Positions 1-6,135 are shown, counted from the first letter of the stretch. The stretch: 6,936 nt of DNA from Oscillospiraceae bacterium (GCA_016287555.1 JAEFAK010000093.1:1-6936), one strand, 5' to 3'. Notes: a model not told the origin generated them from the sequence alone. Numbers and translations: made by a program.

Positions 1-81
1 GCCGCCCTCCGGGTCGTTTATCCTGTCGGCGTAGACGCGGAAGACGCCGTCGGCGCGCTCGGCTCCCGTGAAGCCGAAGCG
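1..81 (-). other. In-frame continuation of the lipoprotein gene beyond an amber codon
   Basis: Reading on from the TAG at 82-84 in the same frame, the 27 codons to the window edge are open. They translate to protein-like sequence beginning RFGFTGAERADG and ending RINDPEGG. From memory, unverified here, related clostridial lipoproteins continue after their SGS motif with a Tyr-Arg-Phe-Gly-type strand and later an Asn-Asn-Pro-Glu-type segment, which fits this continuation with Tyr in place of the stop. The stretch is therefore probably the displaced C-terminal part of the gene at 82-591 and not intergenic DNA. The true end of the original gene lies outside the window. Twenty-seven open codons alone prove little in GC-rich DNA; the argument is the resemblance. 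Confidence 0.6.
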
Positions 82-591
82 CTACGAGCCGCTGCCGGAC
101 TCGATCCACGCGAAGACGAGCACCTTATCCGCGAAAAAGTCCTCGTCCCAGCTCTCCGCCAGCTCGTTGAAGGAGGGGACCTCGTTATAGCCCTGATCGA
201 ATTGCAGCAGCTGCCCGACCCCGGCCCTGAAGCCCTCCAGCGCGTCCGGCGTCATCAGCAGGAAGACGGGCAAATGCCGCACGGAGCTGAGCATCAGCGT
301 CTCCATGATGATATCCCGGTTCAGGCAGTAGGGCAGGACGTCCGTAAAATCCGTCCAGCCCGCGTAGGCGCAAAACGGCGTGAAGGCCTCCTCCCGCATG
401 AGATCGTCGGGGTCGAGCACGGTTCCCGACGGCTCGGCGAGCTCAAAGGACCCCGGCAGTTCGGACGTCGGCTCGGGCGTCGGCTCCGCCGTCGGAGCTT
501 CCGGCGCGGGCTTCGCCGCGCACCCGGCAAACAGCGCCGCACACAAAACGACCGCCGTCAGGCAGAATAAAAGCTTTCTTATTAAGGGCAT
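82..591 (-). CDS. Secreted lipoprotein of unknown function, probably truncated by an in-frame TAG
   Basis: The 169-residue product starts with a lipoprotein signal: basic MPLIRK, a hydrophobic stretch (residues 7-20), then LFAGC with Cys24 as the likely lipidated residue (Phe at -3 is less usual). Residues 28-45 form a Pro/Glu/Thr-rich linker that would hold the domain off the membrane. The globular part (about 50-169) contains FCAYAGW, PYCLN, SSVRHLPVF and FDQGYNEVPSFNELA, which resemble uncharacterised Clostridia lipoproteins as I recall them; I know no function. The start is supported by GGAGGGG (597-603), 5 bp upstream of ATG. The frame stops at TAG (82-84) directly after GSGS, in what looks like the middle of a conserved strand, and coding-like sequence continues to base 1. 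It may be a recent nonsense pseudogene, a slightly shortened working protein, a read-through or recoded UAG, or a sequence error. I see no clear promoter upstream. Confidence 0.75.
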   Translation of the reverse strand: MPLIRKLLFCLTAVVLCAALFAGCAAKPAPEAPTAEPTPEPTSELPGSFELAEPSGTVLDPDDLMREEAFTPFCAYAGWTDFTDVLPYCLNRDIIMETLMLSSVRHLPVFLLMTPDALEGFRAGVGQLLQFDQGYNEVPSFNELAESWDEDFFADKVLVFAWIESGSGS

Positions 592-658
592 AGTGACCCC
601 TCCCGTTCATGGTTGATACACGTTAGACGCCGCCGACTCGCACTTTGTTCCGCGCTCT

Positions 659-692
659 CCGAAGGCTTCCCCCATTGGGAGGAAGCCTTCGG
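659..692. repeat. Perfect 12-bp inverted repeat (hairpin)
   Basis: The arm at 659-670 (CCGAAGGCTTCC) is the exact reverse complement of 681-692. Inside it, CCC (671-673) can pair with GGG (677-679) around an ATT loop, leaving A680 bulged. No T-run follows on either strand, so it is not a simple intrinsic terminator. Similar GAAGGCTTCCCC hairpins recur between genes in gut Clostridia, as I recall. It sits about 70 bp upstream of the lipoprotein start. Confidence 0.7.
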
Positions 693-721
693 CTTGCTCC
701 GCATTACCGGCAAGCGCGTAG

Positions 722-743
722 GGCGGGGCGCCCTCGCTCCGCC
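722..743. repeat. 9-bp GC-rich hairpin with a 4-base loop
   Basis: GGCGGGGCG (722-730) pairs with CGCTCCGCC (735-743) around the loop CCCT. All pairs are Watson-Crick except one G-T. The left flank GCGTAGGG also pairs with CCCTACGC at 915-922, so this hairpin lies just inside the base of a possible 200-base structure. Confidence 0.6.
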
Positions 744-843
744 GCAGATACAGGAGACGAATGACGAAAGGTTCGGAGCGACGAAGGCATCCGCACCGAG
801 CGCCGCCGGTGGCGGGAGAAGCGAGGCGTGGATGGCGCAGCGG

Positions 844-885
844 TCGAAAAATGCAAGGATAAGACAAGCCCGCAGCGTTTTTCGG
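844..885. repeat. Imperfect hairpin with A-rich and T-rich arms
   Basis: GAAAAATGC (846-854) pairs with GCGTTTTTC (875-883) with one wobble pair. The stem can be extended by C845-G884 and a T844-G885 wobble. The loop is about 20 bases. The T-run is inside the stem, so this is not a canonical terminator. Confidence 0.45.
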
Positions 886-928
886 GTACCGCAAGAGGGC
901 ACGTCAGCGTCGCTCCCTACGCGAAACT

Positions 929-1010
929 CCGAACTTCTTCTGCCGAAAAACTCCTTTCCCCCACTTCTTGACGCTGCCACAATAAGAAAGGCTTTTTCAG
1001 TAGAGTTCGG
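929..1010. repeat. Imperfect inverted repeat next to the terminator hairpin
   Basis: CCGAACT (929-935) matches AGTTCGG (1004-1010) exactly. The match continues imperfectly inward: CTTCTGCCGAAAAA against the complement of CTTTTTCAGTAG, with gaps. The outer end of the right arm overlaps the first bases of the 13-bp terminator-like stem, so the two folds would compete. Confidence 0.35.
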
Positions 1011-1049
1011 CCGGCGCGGATGATCCGCGCCGGCCGCTTTCCTTTTTTA
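1008..1049. terminator. 13-bp terminator-like hairpin at the end of the flavo-reductase operon
   Basis: CGGCCGGCGCGGA (1008-1020) and its exact reverse complement (1024-1036) flank the 3-base loop TGA. The stem begins 10 bp beyond the stop codon of C (TAA at 1047-1049), the expected place for the operon terminator. The T-rich tail (1038-1048), however, lies on the plus-strand side. In the minus-strand transcript the stem is preceded by A-rich sequence and followed by GAACTCTACTG, with no U-tract. It may act mainly as a plus-strand terminator, as an RNA-stabilising 3' stem, or as a bidirectional terminator that lost one tail. Confidence 0.6.
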
Positions 1050-3029
1050 CAGATGTCTCGCCGCGTTGAAGGCGGTGCGGGTCGCCTCGCGGATGTCCGC
1101 GGGGTCGGCGCAGTCGCCTATCATGAAGAAGTTGGTCTCCGGGCAGCAGTGCATGAACTTCAGCGCCTCGGCGCGGCGCGGCTTCATGCCGACGGCGGTC
1201 AGGACGGTATCGGCGGGGATGCTCTCCCGCCCGCCGCCCGCCGTCTCGACGACGACGGCCTCGTCCGTTATCTCGACGACCTTCAGCCCGAGCCGGCGCT
1301 CTATGCCGTACTGCTCGGTCAGGCGGAGCAGATCGCCCTGCGCGCCGGTCGCCATGAGGTTGACCTTCTCGGCGGCGTCGATGACGACGACCTTCTTCCC
1401 GCGCATGGCGAGGTTTATCGAGGCCTCGGTGCCGACGCTGGACGCGCCGATGATGACGACGCGCTCGCCGCAGGGGACCTTCCCCTCCTCAGCGTCGGGG
1501 GCCCAGAAGACGTGCTTTTTGTCCGCGCCGGGGCAGCGCAGGACGACGGGGTCTGCCCCGACGGCTGCGTATACGGCGTCGTAGCCCTCGGCGTTTATGA
1601 GCTCCGGAGTTGCCTCCGTACCGAGCAGGACGCGCGCGCCGACGTGCCTTACGTACTCCTCCATATAGGCAAGGTAGTCGCGCAGATCGCGCTTGAAGGG
1701 GGCGCTGACGGCCCTGCGGACCGTGCCGCCGACCTTGTCCTCCTTCTCATAGAGCGTGACGTCGTGCCCGCGCTGGACGAGCCACTTGACGGCCTCGATG
1801 CCGGCAGGGCCAGCGCCTATGACGGCGACCTTTCGCTTTTTCGGGGAGGGCGGGAGCACCCCGTCGGGATACTCCTCATACTTGCCCCACATGGGGTTGA
1901 CGGCACACATATTGTCACGCGAGCGCGAGTTGCCGCAGGAGCAGCGCAGGCAGGGGGTATGCTCCCATTCCCTGCCCTCGGCGTACTTGCGGGCCATCTC
2001 GAAATCGGCGTGGAGCGGGCGCATCATGGCGACGATGTCGGCCTTGCCGGAGGCGATTATCTCCTCCGCCATGGCGACATCCTTGATAGAGCCCACCGTC
2101 GCGACGACGAGGTCTGGGAACTGCTTTTTTATGTCCGCCGCGAAGTGGACGTTATAAGCCTGCTCCATGGTGTAGTTCTGATAGAGGTAGCGCATGTACT
2201 GGTTTTCGCCGACGACGTCGTGCAGGCCCGCCGAGACGTGGAGGATATCGATTCTGTCCTTGATGATCTCGATGAATTTCAGCGTCTCGTCGAAGTGGGT
2301 GCCGAGCGGGTGGAACTCCTCGGCGCTGATGCGGTATTCGATGACGAAGTTCTCCCCGACGGCGGCGCGGACCGCGTCGATGAGCTCGACGGCGAAGCGC
2401 GCCCTGTTCTCCAGGCTGCCGCCGTATTCGTCGGTGCGGTGATTGTAGCGCGATGAGAAAAACTGCGCGGGGAGATTGCCGTGGGCGCCGTGTATCATGC
2501 ACATCTTCATCCCGGCCTGCTTGCAGAAGAGGGCCGCGCGCGCGTATTTTTCTATCGTCGCGCGGATATGCTCCTTCGTCATGGCTATCGTCGGGATGGG
2601 CGCGCGCCCGGCGGCCTTCGCCTTGACCTCCTCCGCCGTATAGACGAAGCTGGAGGCGCTGTAGGCCGCGTGGCCGCTCATGTCGGCCAGGCAGAACATG
2701 CCGGGGTGGGTTATCTCCAGCGAGCCGTGGCAGCCGAAGGCCTCGCACATGCGCGCGAAGGGCTTGAGCTTCAGCACGCACGCGGGGTCGCTCAAAACGA
2801 GCTGCTGCGGCTCGTCGCAGGCCTCGTCATGGTCTATCGAGCAGTTGCCGACGGTGCAGATGGCTATGCCGCCGCGGGCGAACTGCTTGAACGAGCGCAC
2901 GAGCTTATCCGTGCAGAAGCCCTGCTCGTCGGCGCCGTTGAGGGCGCCGGGAGGGGCCTGCTCCAGACGGTTCTTGAAGAGCACGCCCCTTATCTCCAGC
3001 GGGGTGAATACGTGTGGGTAATTCGACAT
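1047..3029 (-). CDS. C: old-yellow-enzyme family NAD(P)H-dependent ene-reductase (2,4-dienoyl-CoA reductase type) with Fe-S and FAD domains
   Basis: The 660 residues match the full length of the FadH/trimethylamine-dehydrogenase-like family. Residues 1-350 form the FMN-binding TIM barrel: FTPLEIRG and FKNRL at the start, HGAHG (180-184), NHRTDEYGGSLENRARF (196-212), RISAEEF (233-239). A Cys cluster follows (C360, C363, C365, C375, ending CAVNP), then an FAD domain (GAGPAG, 405-410), an NAD(P)H-binding insert (GASSVG, 528-533) and a terminal FAD motif (GDC, 638-640). By family knowledge, electrons pass from NAD(P)H through FAD and 4Fe-4S to FMN, which reduces an activated C=C bond. His270 aligns by motif with the FadH active-site His, but the catalytic Tyr position carries Asn185. 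The Cys spacing (C-x2-C-x-C-x9-C) is tighter than usual. Start: AAGGAG lies 7 bp upstream, inside the end of B. No export signal. It may act on enoates, steroids, bile acids or plant phenolics; the substrate is unknown. Confidence 0.92.
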   Translation of the reverse strand: MSNYPHVFTPLEIRGVLFKNRLEQAPPGALNGADEQGFCTDKLVRSFKQFARGGIAICTVGNCSIDHDEACDEPQQLVLSDPACVLKLKPFARMCEAFGCHGSLEITHPGMFCLADMSGHAAYSASSFVYTAEEVKAKAAGRAPIPTIAMTKEHIRATIEKYARAALFCKQAGMKMCMIHGAHGNLPAQFFSSRYNHRTDEYGGSLENRARFAVELIDAVRAAVGENFVIEYRISAEEFHPLGTHFDETLKFIEIIKDRIDILHVSAGLHDVVGENQYMRYLYQNYTMEQAYNVHFAADIKKQFPDLVVATVGSIKDVAMAEEIIASGKADIVAMMRPLHADFEMARKYAEGREWEHTPCLRCSCGNSRSRDNMCAVNPMWGKYEEYPDGVLPPSPKKRKVAVIGAGPAGIEAVKWLVQRGHDVTLYEKEDKVGGTVRRAVSAPFKRDLRDYLAYMEEYVRHVGARVLLGTEATPELINAEGYDAVYAAVGADPVVLRCPGADKKHVFWAPDAEEGKVPCGERVVIIGASSVGTEASINLAMRGKKVVVIDAAEKVNLMATGAQGDLLRLTEQYGIERRLGLKVVEITDEAVVVETAGGGRESIPADTVLTAVGMKPRRAEALKFMHCCPETNFFMIGDCADPADIREATRTAFNAARHL

Positions 3030-3033
3030 CCCT

Positions 3034-4500
3034 TTACTCCTTCGCTATGGCCTCGGCGGCCTCGATGCCGAAGGTCAGCGCGCTGCCGAAGCCGGAGCCC
3101 GCGAGCGCGGAGGGATATCCGACGGCATAGAAGCCGCCCATGTTCGCGCCGACGGCGTAGAGCCCGGGGATGGGCCTGTCGTCGGGATCGTTGACCTTCA
3201 TATCCTCGTCGACGACGGCGCCGCCGTAGGTGCAGCGGAGCGCGGGGCCCCACTTGAAGGCGTAAAACGGCGCCTTCTCTATCGTCGTCAGAAGCTCCGG
3301 GCGCTTGCCGTAGTCGACGTCCTCGCCCCTGGCGGCAAGCTCGTTGACACGCGCGGCGGTCGCCTCCAGCTCGTCGGCGGGGACGCCTATCTTCATCGCG
3401 AGGCCCGCGAGGGTCTCGGCCTTGAACATATTTTCGCCGAACATTGTCTCTATCTCGGCCTTCGTCAGGCCGGCCTCGGGCATGATGGCGGGTCCGCCGG
3501 CGACGCCGCGGGCCTTCTCGATCTCCTCGAACCACTTGTCGTCGCATATGGTGTAGGCGCAGTCGCCGCCGCGCTGGTTCATGCAGTGGCGCGCGCGGGC
3601 GGGCTCGGAGGTATCCTCGTTGGAAAAGCGCCGTCCGTCCTTGTTGACGGCGGTGAAGAAGAAGGCGTAGGGGCCGTAGGCCTCGCAGCCGAAGTTCGGC
3701 GCCCAGTAGAGCCCGTCGAGCTCGGCGCCGGCCCAGAAGGCCATCTTCTGCCCGTCGCCGGTGTTGAGCGAGAGGTTCTTTCCGGCCTTGAGGGAGAGCG
3801 GGCTGAGCGCCGCGAGCATCTCCCCGTCGCCGCCGCAGTCGCCTGCGGCGAGCACGACGGCCTTCCTGCCCATGAAGCGGCAGGTCTCGCCTCCGGCGGC
3901 GGTCGCGATGAAGCCGACGACGCGGCCGGACTCGTCCTTTTCGAGGTAGTCGGCGGTCACGGGGGAATAGATCCTGCCGCCGAGGCGGGTCATGGCGTCC
4001 TCCAGTATCTCGCAGAGCAGCTCGCCGCCCTGGGAGGCGTACTTATCGCCCTTCGGGAGCAGGTAGTAGTCGCCGGGGAAGGCGCCTATATCCGGGTTTA
4101 TGAGCCTGTTTTCGCAAAGGACTGCGGTCGCGTGGCCCTCGGAGAGTCCGACGAGCCAGTCGAGCGCGGCGGCGGAGCGGTCGATGAACTTCCAGAGCAG
4201 GACCTCGTCGACGCGGCTGCCGGTCGCGCGGAGCCAGCGCTTGGCGAATATCTTCTTGTCGACGCCCTCGGGCACGACGCCTATATAGTTGCCGTGGGGG
4301 ACGCGCGCGGCGCGCTTTTCGGCCACGGCGACGCTCAGGCCGAGCTGAGCGCAGCGGACGGCGGTCGTCAGGCCTGCCGCGCCCGCGCCGACGATAACGA
4401 CGTCGGCCTCTATTACCTCGAGCGGCTCGGGCCTGAGCTCGGGACCCTTCTCCCAGGAGCCGCCTCTGGACTCGGAACGGTTGGAATATGAGAATTTCAT
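3034..4500 (-). CDS. B: FAD-dependent oxidoreductase of the fumarate reductase/3-ketosteroid dehydrogenase flavoprotein superfamily
   Basis: The 488-residue protein has an N-terminal tail containing RGGSWEKGP (12-20), then the FAD dinucleotide-binding motif VVIVGAGAAGLTTA (34-47). The capping-domain region includes TGDGQKMAFWAGAELDG (247-263) and VNKDGRRFSNED (285-296), the signature of this superfamily. The FAD domain closes with RPIPGLYAVGANMGG (442-456). Soluble fumarate reductases have an active-site His in a HTMGG-like motif and an Arg in an NRLGG-like motif; here the equivalents read RCTYGG (Cys423) and GYPSALAGSG, so a dicarboxylate substrate is unlikely. No Tat signal, heme or FMN-binding domain is present, so it is probably cytosolic and depends on a partner such as C for electrons. 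It is a paralogue of A. The start is fixed by GGAGG (4508-4512), immediately after A's stop, which suggests translational coupling. Isoleucine ATA codons are frequent (11 of 19). Confidence 0.9.
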   Translation of the reverse strand: MKFSYSNRSESRGGSWEKGPELRPEPLEVIEADVVIVGAGAAGLTTAVRCAQLGLSVAVAEKRAARVPHGNYIGVVPEGVDKKIFAKRWLRATGSRVDEVLLWKFIDRSAAALDWLVGLSEGHATAVLCENRLINPDIGAFPGDYYLLPKGDKYASQGGELLCEILEDAMTRLGGRIYSPVTADYLEKDESGRVVGFIATAAGGETCRFMGRKAVVLAAGDCGGDGEMLAALSPLSLKAGKNLSLNTGDGQKMAFWAGAELDGLYWAPNFGCEAYGPYAFFFTAVNKDGRRFSNEDTSEPARARHCMNQRGGDCAYTICDDKWFEEIEKARGVAGGPAIMPEAGLTKAEIETMFGENMFKAETLAGLAMKIGVPADELEATAARVNELAARGEDVDYGKRPELLTTIEKAPFYAFKWGPALRCTYGGAVVDEDMKVNDPDDRPIPGLYAVGANMGGFYAVGYPSALAGSGFGSALTFGIEAAEAIAKE

Positions 4501-4512
4501 CTTCGCGCCTCC

Positions 4513-6075
4513 TTATTCGTCGTCTTTTCCGCTGAGTATGCGGCCCAGCGCGAGCGAGTAGCTGAACGCGCGCCCGTAGCTGTTGCCGTTGAGGAGCAGC
4601 GGATAGTCGACGCCGTACATGCCGCCGCAGCAGTTGCCTATGGCGTAGAGCCCCGGTATGGGCTGATAGTCGGCGTCGACGATGTTGAGGTTCTTGTCGG
4701 TCAGGCAGCCGCCCATGACGTCGAGCAGCGAAGCGCCCATCTTTATCGCGTAGAACGGGGCCTTGACTATCGTCGTCAGCAGCTCCGGACGCTTGCCGAA
4801 GTCGGGATCGTCGCCCAGCGCGCAGAGCTCGTTATAGCGGTCGACGGTCTTTTTGAACGTCTCGAACGGGACTTCCATCTTCGCGGCGAGCTCCTCGAGG
4901 GTGTCCGCGACGAAGGCCTTGCCCGCGTTGATATAGCCCTGCACCTCCTCGACGAGGCCGCAGTTGGGGTCCCACTTGACGTCGTTGACGGCCATGGCGA
5001 GGGGCATCGCGCCCTGCCCGCCGATGAGGTCGAACCTCTCGCCGAACTCGTCGAGCCACTTGGCGTCGAAGACGGCGAAGGCCCAGCTCGGCTCCGGCTG
5101 CATGACGATGCGGGCGCTCTTGGCCTGCATCCACGTATCCTCGTTCATGAAGCGCTTGCCGCGGCTGTTGACGTGCAGATAGAAGGAATCGAAGCGGCCG
5201 TAGGGGTGGTTGTGCATGACGGGGGCCCAGGGCGCGTCGTCGAAGGCCGCGCCGGCCCAGTAGGCCATCTTGTGGCCGTCGCCGCCGTTGGAGGTGGCCG
5301 GCCAGAACACGTCGATCTCGCGGGTGAGGGCTACGGGGCAGAAGGCCTGCAGCAGCTCCTCGTCGCCGCCGATGTCGCCGGTGGCGAGCACGACGGCGCG
5401 TTTGCCGTTATAGCGGCGGCAGACGCCGTCCTCGCCGGTGGCGACGACGCCCGTGACGCGGCCGGCGCCGTCCTTTTCCAGATAGTGCACCTTCGTTTTG
5501 CGCAGGAGCTCGTTGCCGTGCAGCGCGATCTGGCGCTCAAAGGCTTCGATGAGGATCCAGCCGCCGCCCTTGCCCTTGTAGCGGGAGCCCTCCTTGGCCA
5601 GAACGTGGTGCGAGCCCTCATACTCTCCGAAGACGGGGCCGCGGAAGGGCGCGGAATAGATCTGCTTCTCCACGTCCTCGTCGAGGACGCTCAGTACCCA
5701 GTCGATCACCTTCGGACTGTTGTTGACGAAGAGCCAGAGCATGTCCTCGTTGGGCTGCTCGCCGCTGAGGTCGAGCCAGCGGCGCACGAACTCGTATTTG
5801 TCGATGCTTTTTCCGTACTGCCGCATGACGGGGGAGTCCAGCGCGGCGATCTGCCAGCCGTGCGCGCCGGCGGCCTCGCATTTGTCGAGCGTCACGACCT
5901 TGAGCCCCTTCTGGGCGAGGCGCGTGCTCGCCGCCAGGCCGCTGATGCCGCCGCCCACCACGACGACGTCGCGCTCGAGCGTTTCGGCGATCTGCTCCTC
6001 GGGGATGGGATCGGGCGGCGTCTCCCAGGACCATCCGCGCTTGGGGGATTGAATGGAATACGGTTTGGCTTGCAT
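4513..6075 (-). CDS. A: FAD-dependent oxidoreductase of the fumarate reductase/3-ketosteroid dehydrogenase flavoprotein superfamily
   Basis: This is the first gene of the operon, with 520 residues. The N-terminal tail contains GWSWETPPDPIP (14-25), followed by the FAD motif VVVVGGGISGLAAS (37-50). The capping domain includes GGDGHKMAYWAGA (264-276) and VNSRGKRFMNED (302-313). The C-terminal FAD segment is QPIPGLYAIGNCCGG (471-485), then YPLLLNGNSYGRAF. It is clearly paralogous to B, sharing GKRPELLTTI, KAPFYA and IPGLYA. The fumarate-reductase His and Arg motifs are replaced by LDVMGG and YPLLLNGNSYG. There is no signal peptide, twin arginine or membrane segment, so a cytosolic enzyme is expected. 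A redox step on an alicyclic, enone or enoate substrate is inferred, not shown. The start is supported by AAAAGGAG, 7 bp before ATG. Isoleucine codon use changes sharply within the gene: no ATA in the first 16 Ile codons, then 5 of the last 6. Confidence 0.9.
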   Translation of the reverse strand: MQAKPYSIQSPKRGWSWETPPDPIPEEQIAETLERDVVVVGGGISGLAASTRLAQKGLKVVTLDKCEAAGAHGWQIAALDSPVMRQYGKSIDKYEFVRRWLDLSGEQPNEDMLWLFVNNSPKVIDWVLSVLDEDVEKQIYSAPFRGPVFGEYEGSHHVLAKEGSRYKGKGGGWILIEAFERQIALHGNELLRKTKVHYLEKDGAGRVTGVVATGEDGVCRRYNGKRAVVLATGDIGGDEELLQAFCPVALTREIDVFWPATSNGGDGHKMAYWAGAAFDDAPWAPVMHNHPYGRFDSFYLHVNSRGKRFMNEDTWMQAKSARIVMQPEPSWAFAVFDAKWLDEFGERFDLIGGQGAMPLAMAVNDVKWDPNCGLVEEVQGYINAGKAFVADTLEELAAKMEVPFETFKKTVDRYNELCALGDDPDFGKRPELLTTIVKAPFYAIKMGASLLDVMGGCLTDKNLNIVDADYQPIPGLYAIGNCCGGMYGVDYPLLLNGNSYGRAFSYSLALGRILSGKDDE

Positions 6076-6100
6076 GCGATCACTCCTTTTCGGGTTTCAT
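6076..6100 (-). promoter_or_regulatory. Short leader with Shine-Dalgarno site and overlapping 6-codon mini-ORF
   Basis: AAAAGGAG (6083-6090) is the ribosome-binding site for A. It lies inside a tiny ORF, ATG (6098-6100) to TGA (6080-6082), that would encode MKPEKE. The A of this ATG is the seventh base after the -10 hexamer, so a transcript could start at or next to the AUG. The mini-ORF ends 4 bp before A's start codon. Regulation by it is speculative; chance occurrence is the default view. Confidence 0.4.
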
Positions 6101-6106
6101 GTGTCC

Positions 6107-6135
6107 AGTATACAGGCTTCGGACGGAATTTGCAA
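6107..6135 (-). promoter_or_regulatory. Sigma-70/SigA-type promoter of the flavo-reductase operon
   Basis: On the minus strand the -35 hexamer TTGCAA (6130-6135) and the -10 hexamer TATACT (6107-6112) are separated by exactly 17 bp. Each differs from consensus at one or two positions. An A/T-rich tract lies directly upstream (6136-6150, UP-element-like). The predicted transcription start is about 6100, giving a leader of some 25 bases. No gene lies between it and A, so it should drive A-B-C. Confidence 0.8.

Larger units (their letters stand above)
715..923. repeat. Long-range inverted repeat enclosing about 190 bases
   Basis: CGCGTAGGG (715-723) is the exact reverse complement of CCCTACGCG (915-923). 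The enclosed segment contains three smaller hairpins (722-743, 803-815, 846-883). The arrangement could mark the ends of a mobile repeat unit or close a folded RNA. Nine bases could also pair by chance in GC-rich DNA; the same GTAGGG core recurring at both ends in opposite orientation makes it more notable. Confidence 0.4.
592..1007. other. Gene-poor, hairpin-rich intergenic region; candidate composite of dispersed repeats or a structured RNA
   Basis: No convincing gene is present. Two ORFs of about 130 codons on opposite strands overlap here, but both give low-complexity Arg/Ala/Ser-rich translations without recognisable motifs. The region instead holds a series of inverted repeats: 659-670/681-692, 722-730/735-743, 803-807/811-815, 846-854/875-883, the long-range pair 715-723/915-923, and 929-950/992-1010. 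Hairpins built on a GTAGGGCGGGG-type core resemble, from memory, interspersed intergenic repeats of gut Clostridia. The sequence could equally be a minus-strand leader RNA of the lipoprotein gene. I could not identify a -35/-10 pair. Confidence 0.5.

Noticed and set aside
592..1007. Known riboswitch, tRNA, small-RNA family or CRISPR array
   Set aside because: No cloverleaf, no regularly spaced direct repeats, and no riboswitch core that I recognise.
582..1023. Two overlapping ORFs of 130-136 codons on opposite strands in the intergenic region
   Set aside because: Compositionally biased, no motifs, no good ribosome-binding site, and they run through the hairpins and the terminator-like stem.
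1020..2456. Plus-strand open frame of 478 codons antisense to C
   Set aside because: The translation is low-complexity (Val/Asp/Leu/Ala/Gly runs) and lies entirely opposite strong OYE and FAD motifs. Long open antisense frames are expected from GC-rich codon bias.
3586..4491. Plus-strand open frame of 301 codons antisense to B
   Set aside because: No recognisable motifs; it mirrors the codon bias of B, which has clear domain signatures.
1047..6075. Assignment as a bile-acid (bai) operon or as fumarate reductase
   Set aside because: C resembles BaiCD/BaiH only at family level, and no other bai genes are present. A and B lack the fumarate-site motifs and a cytochrome or iron-sulfur partner.
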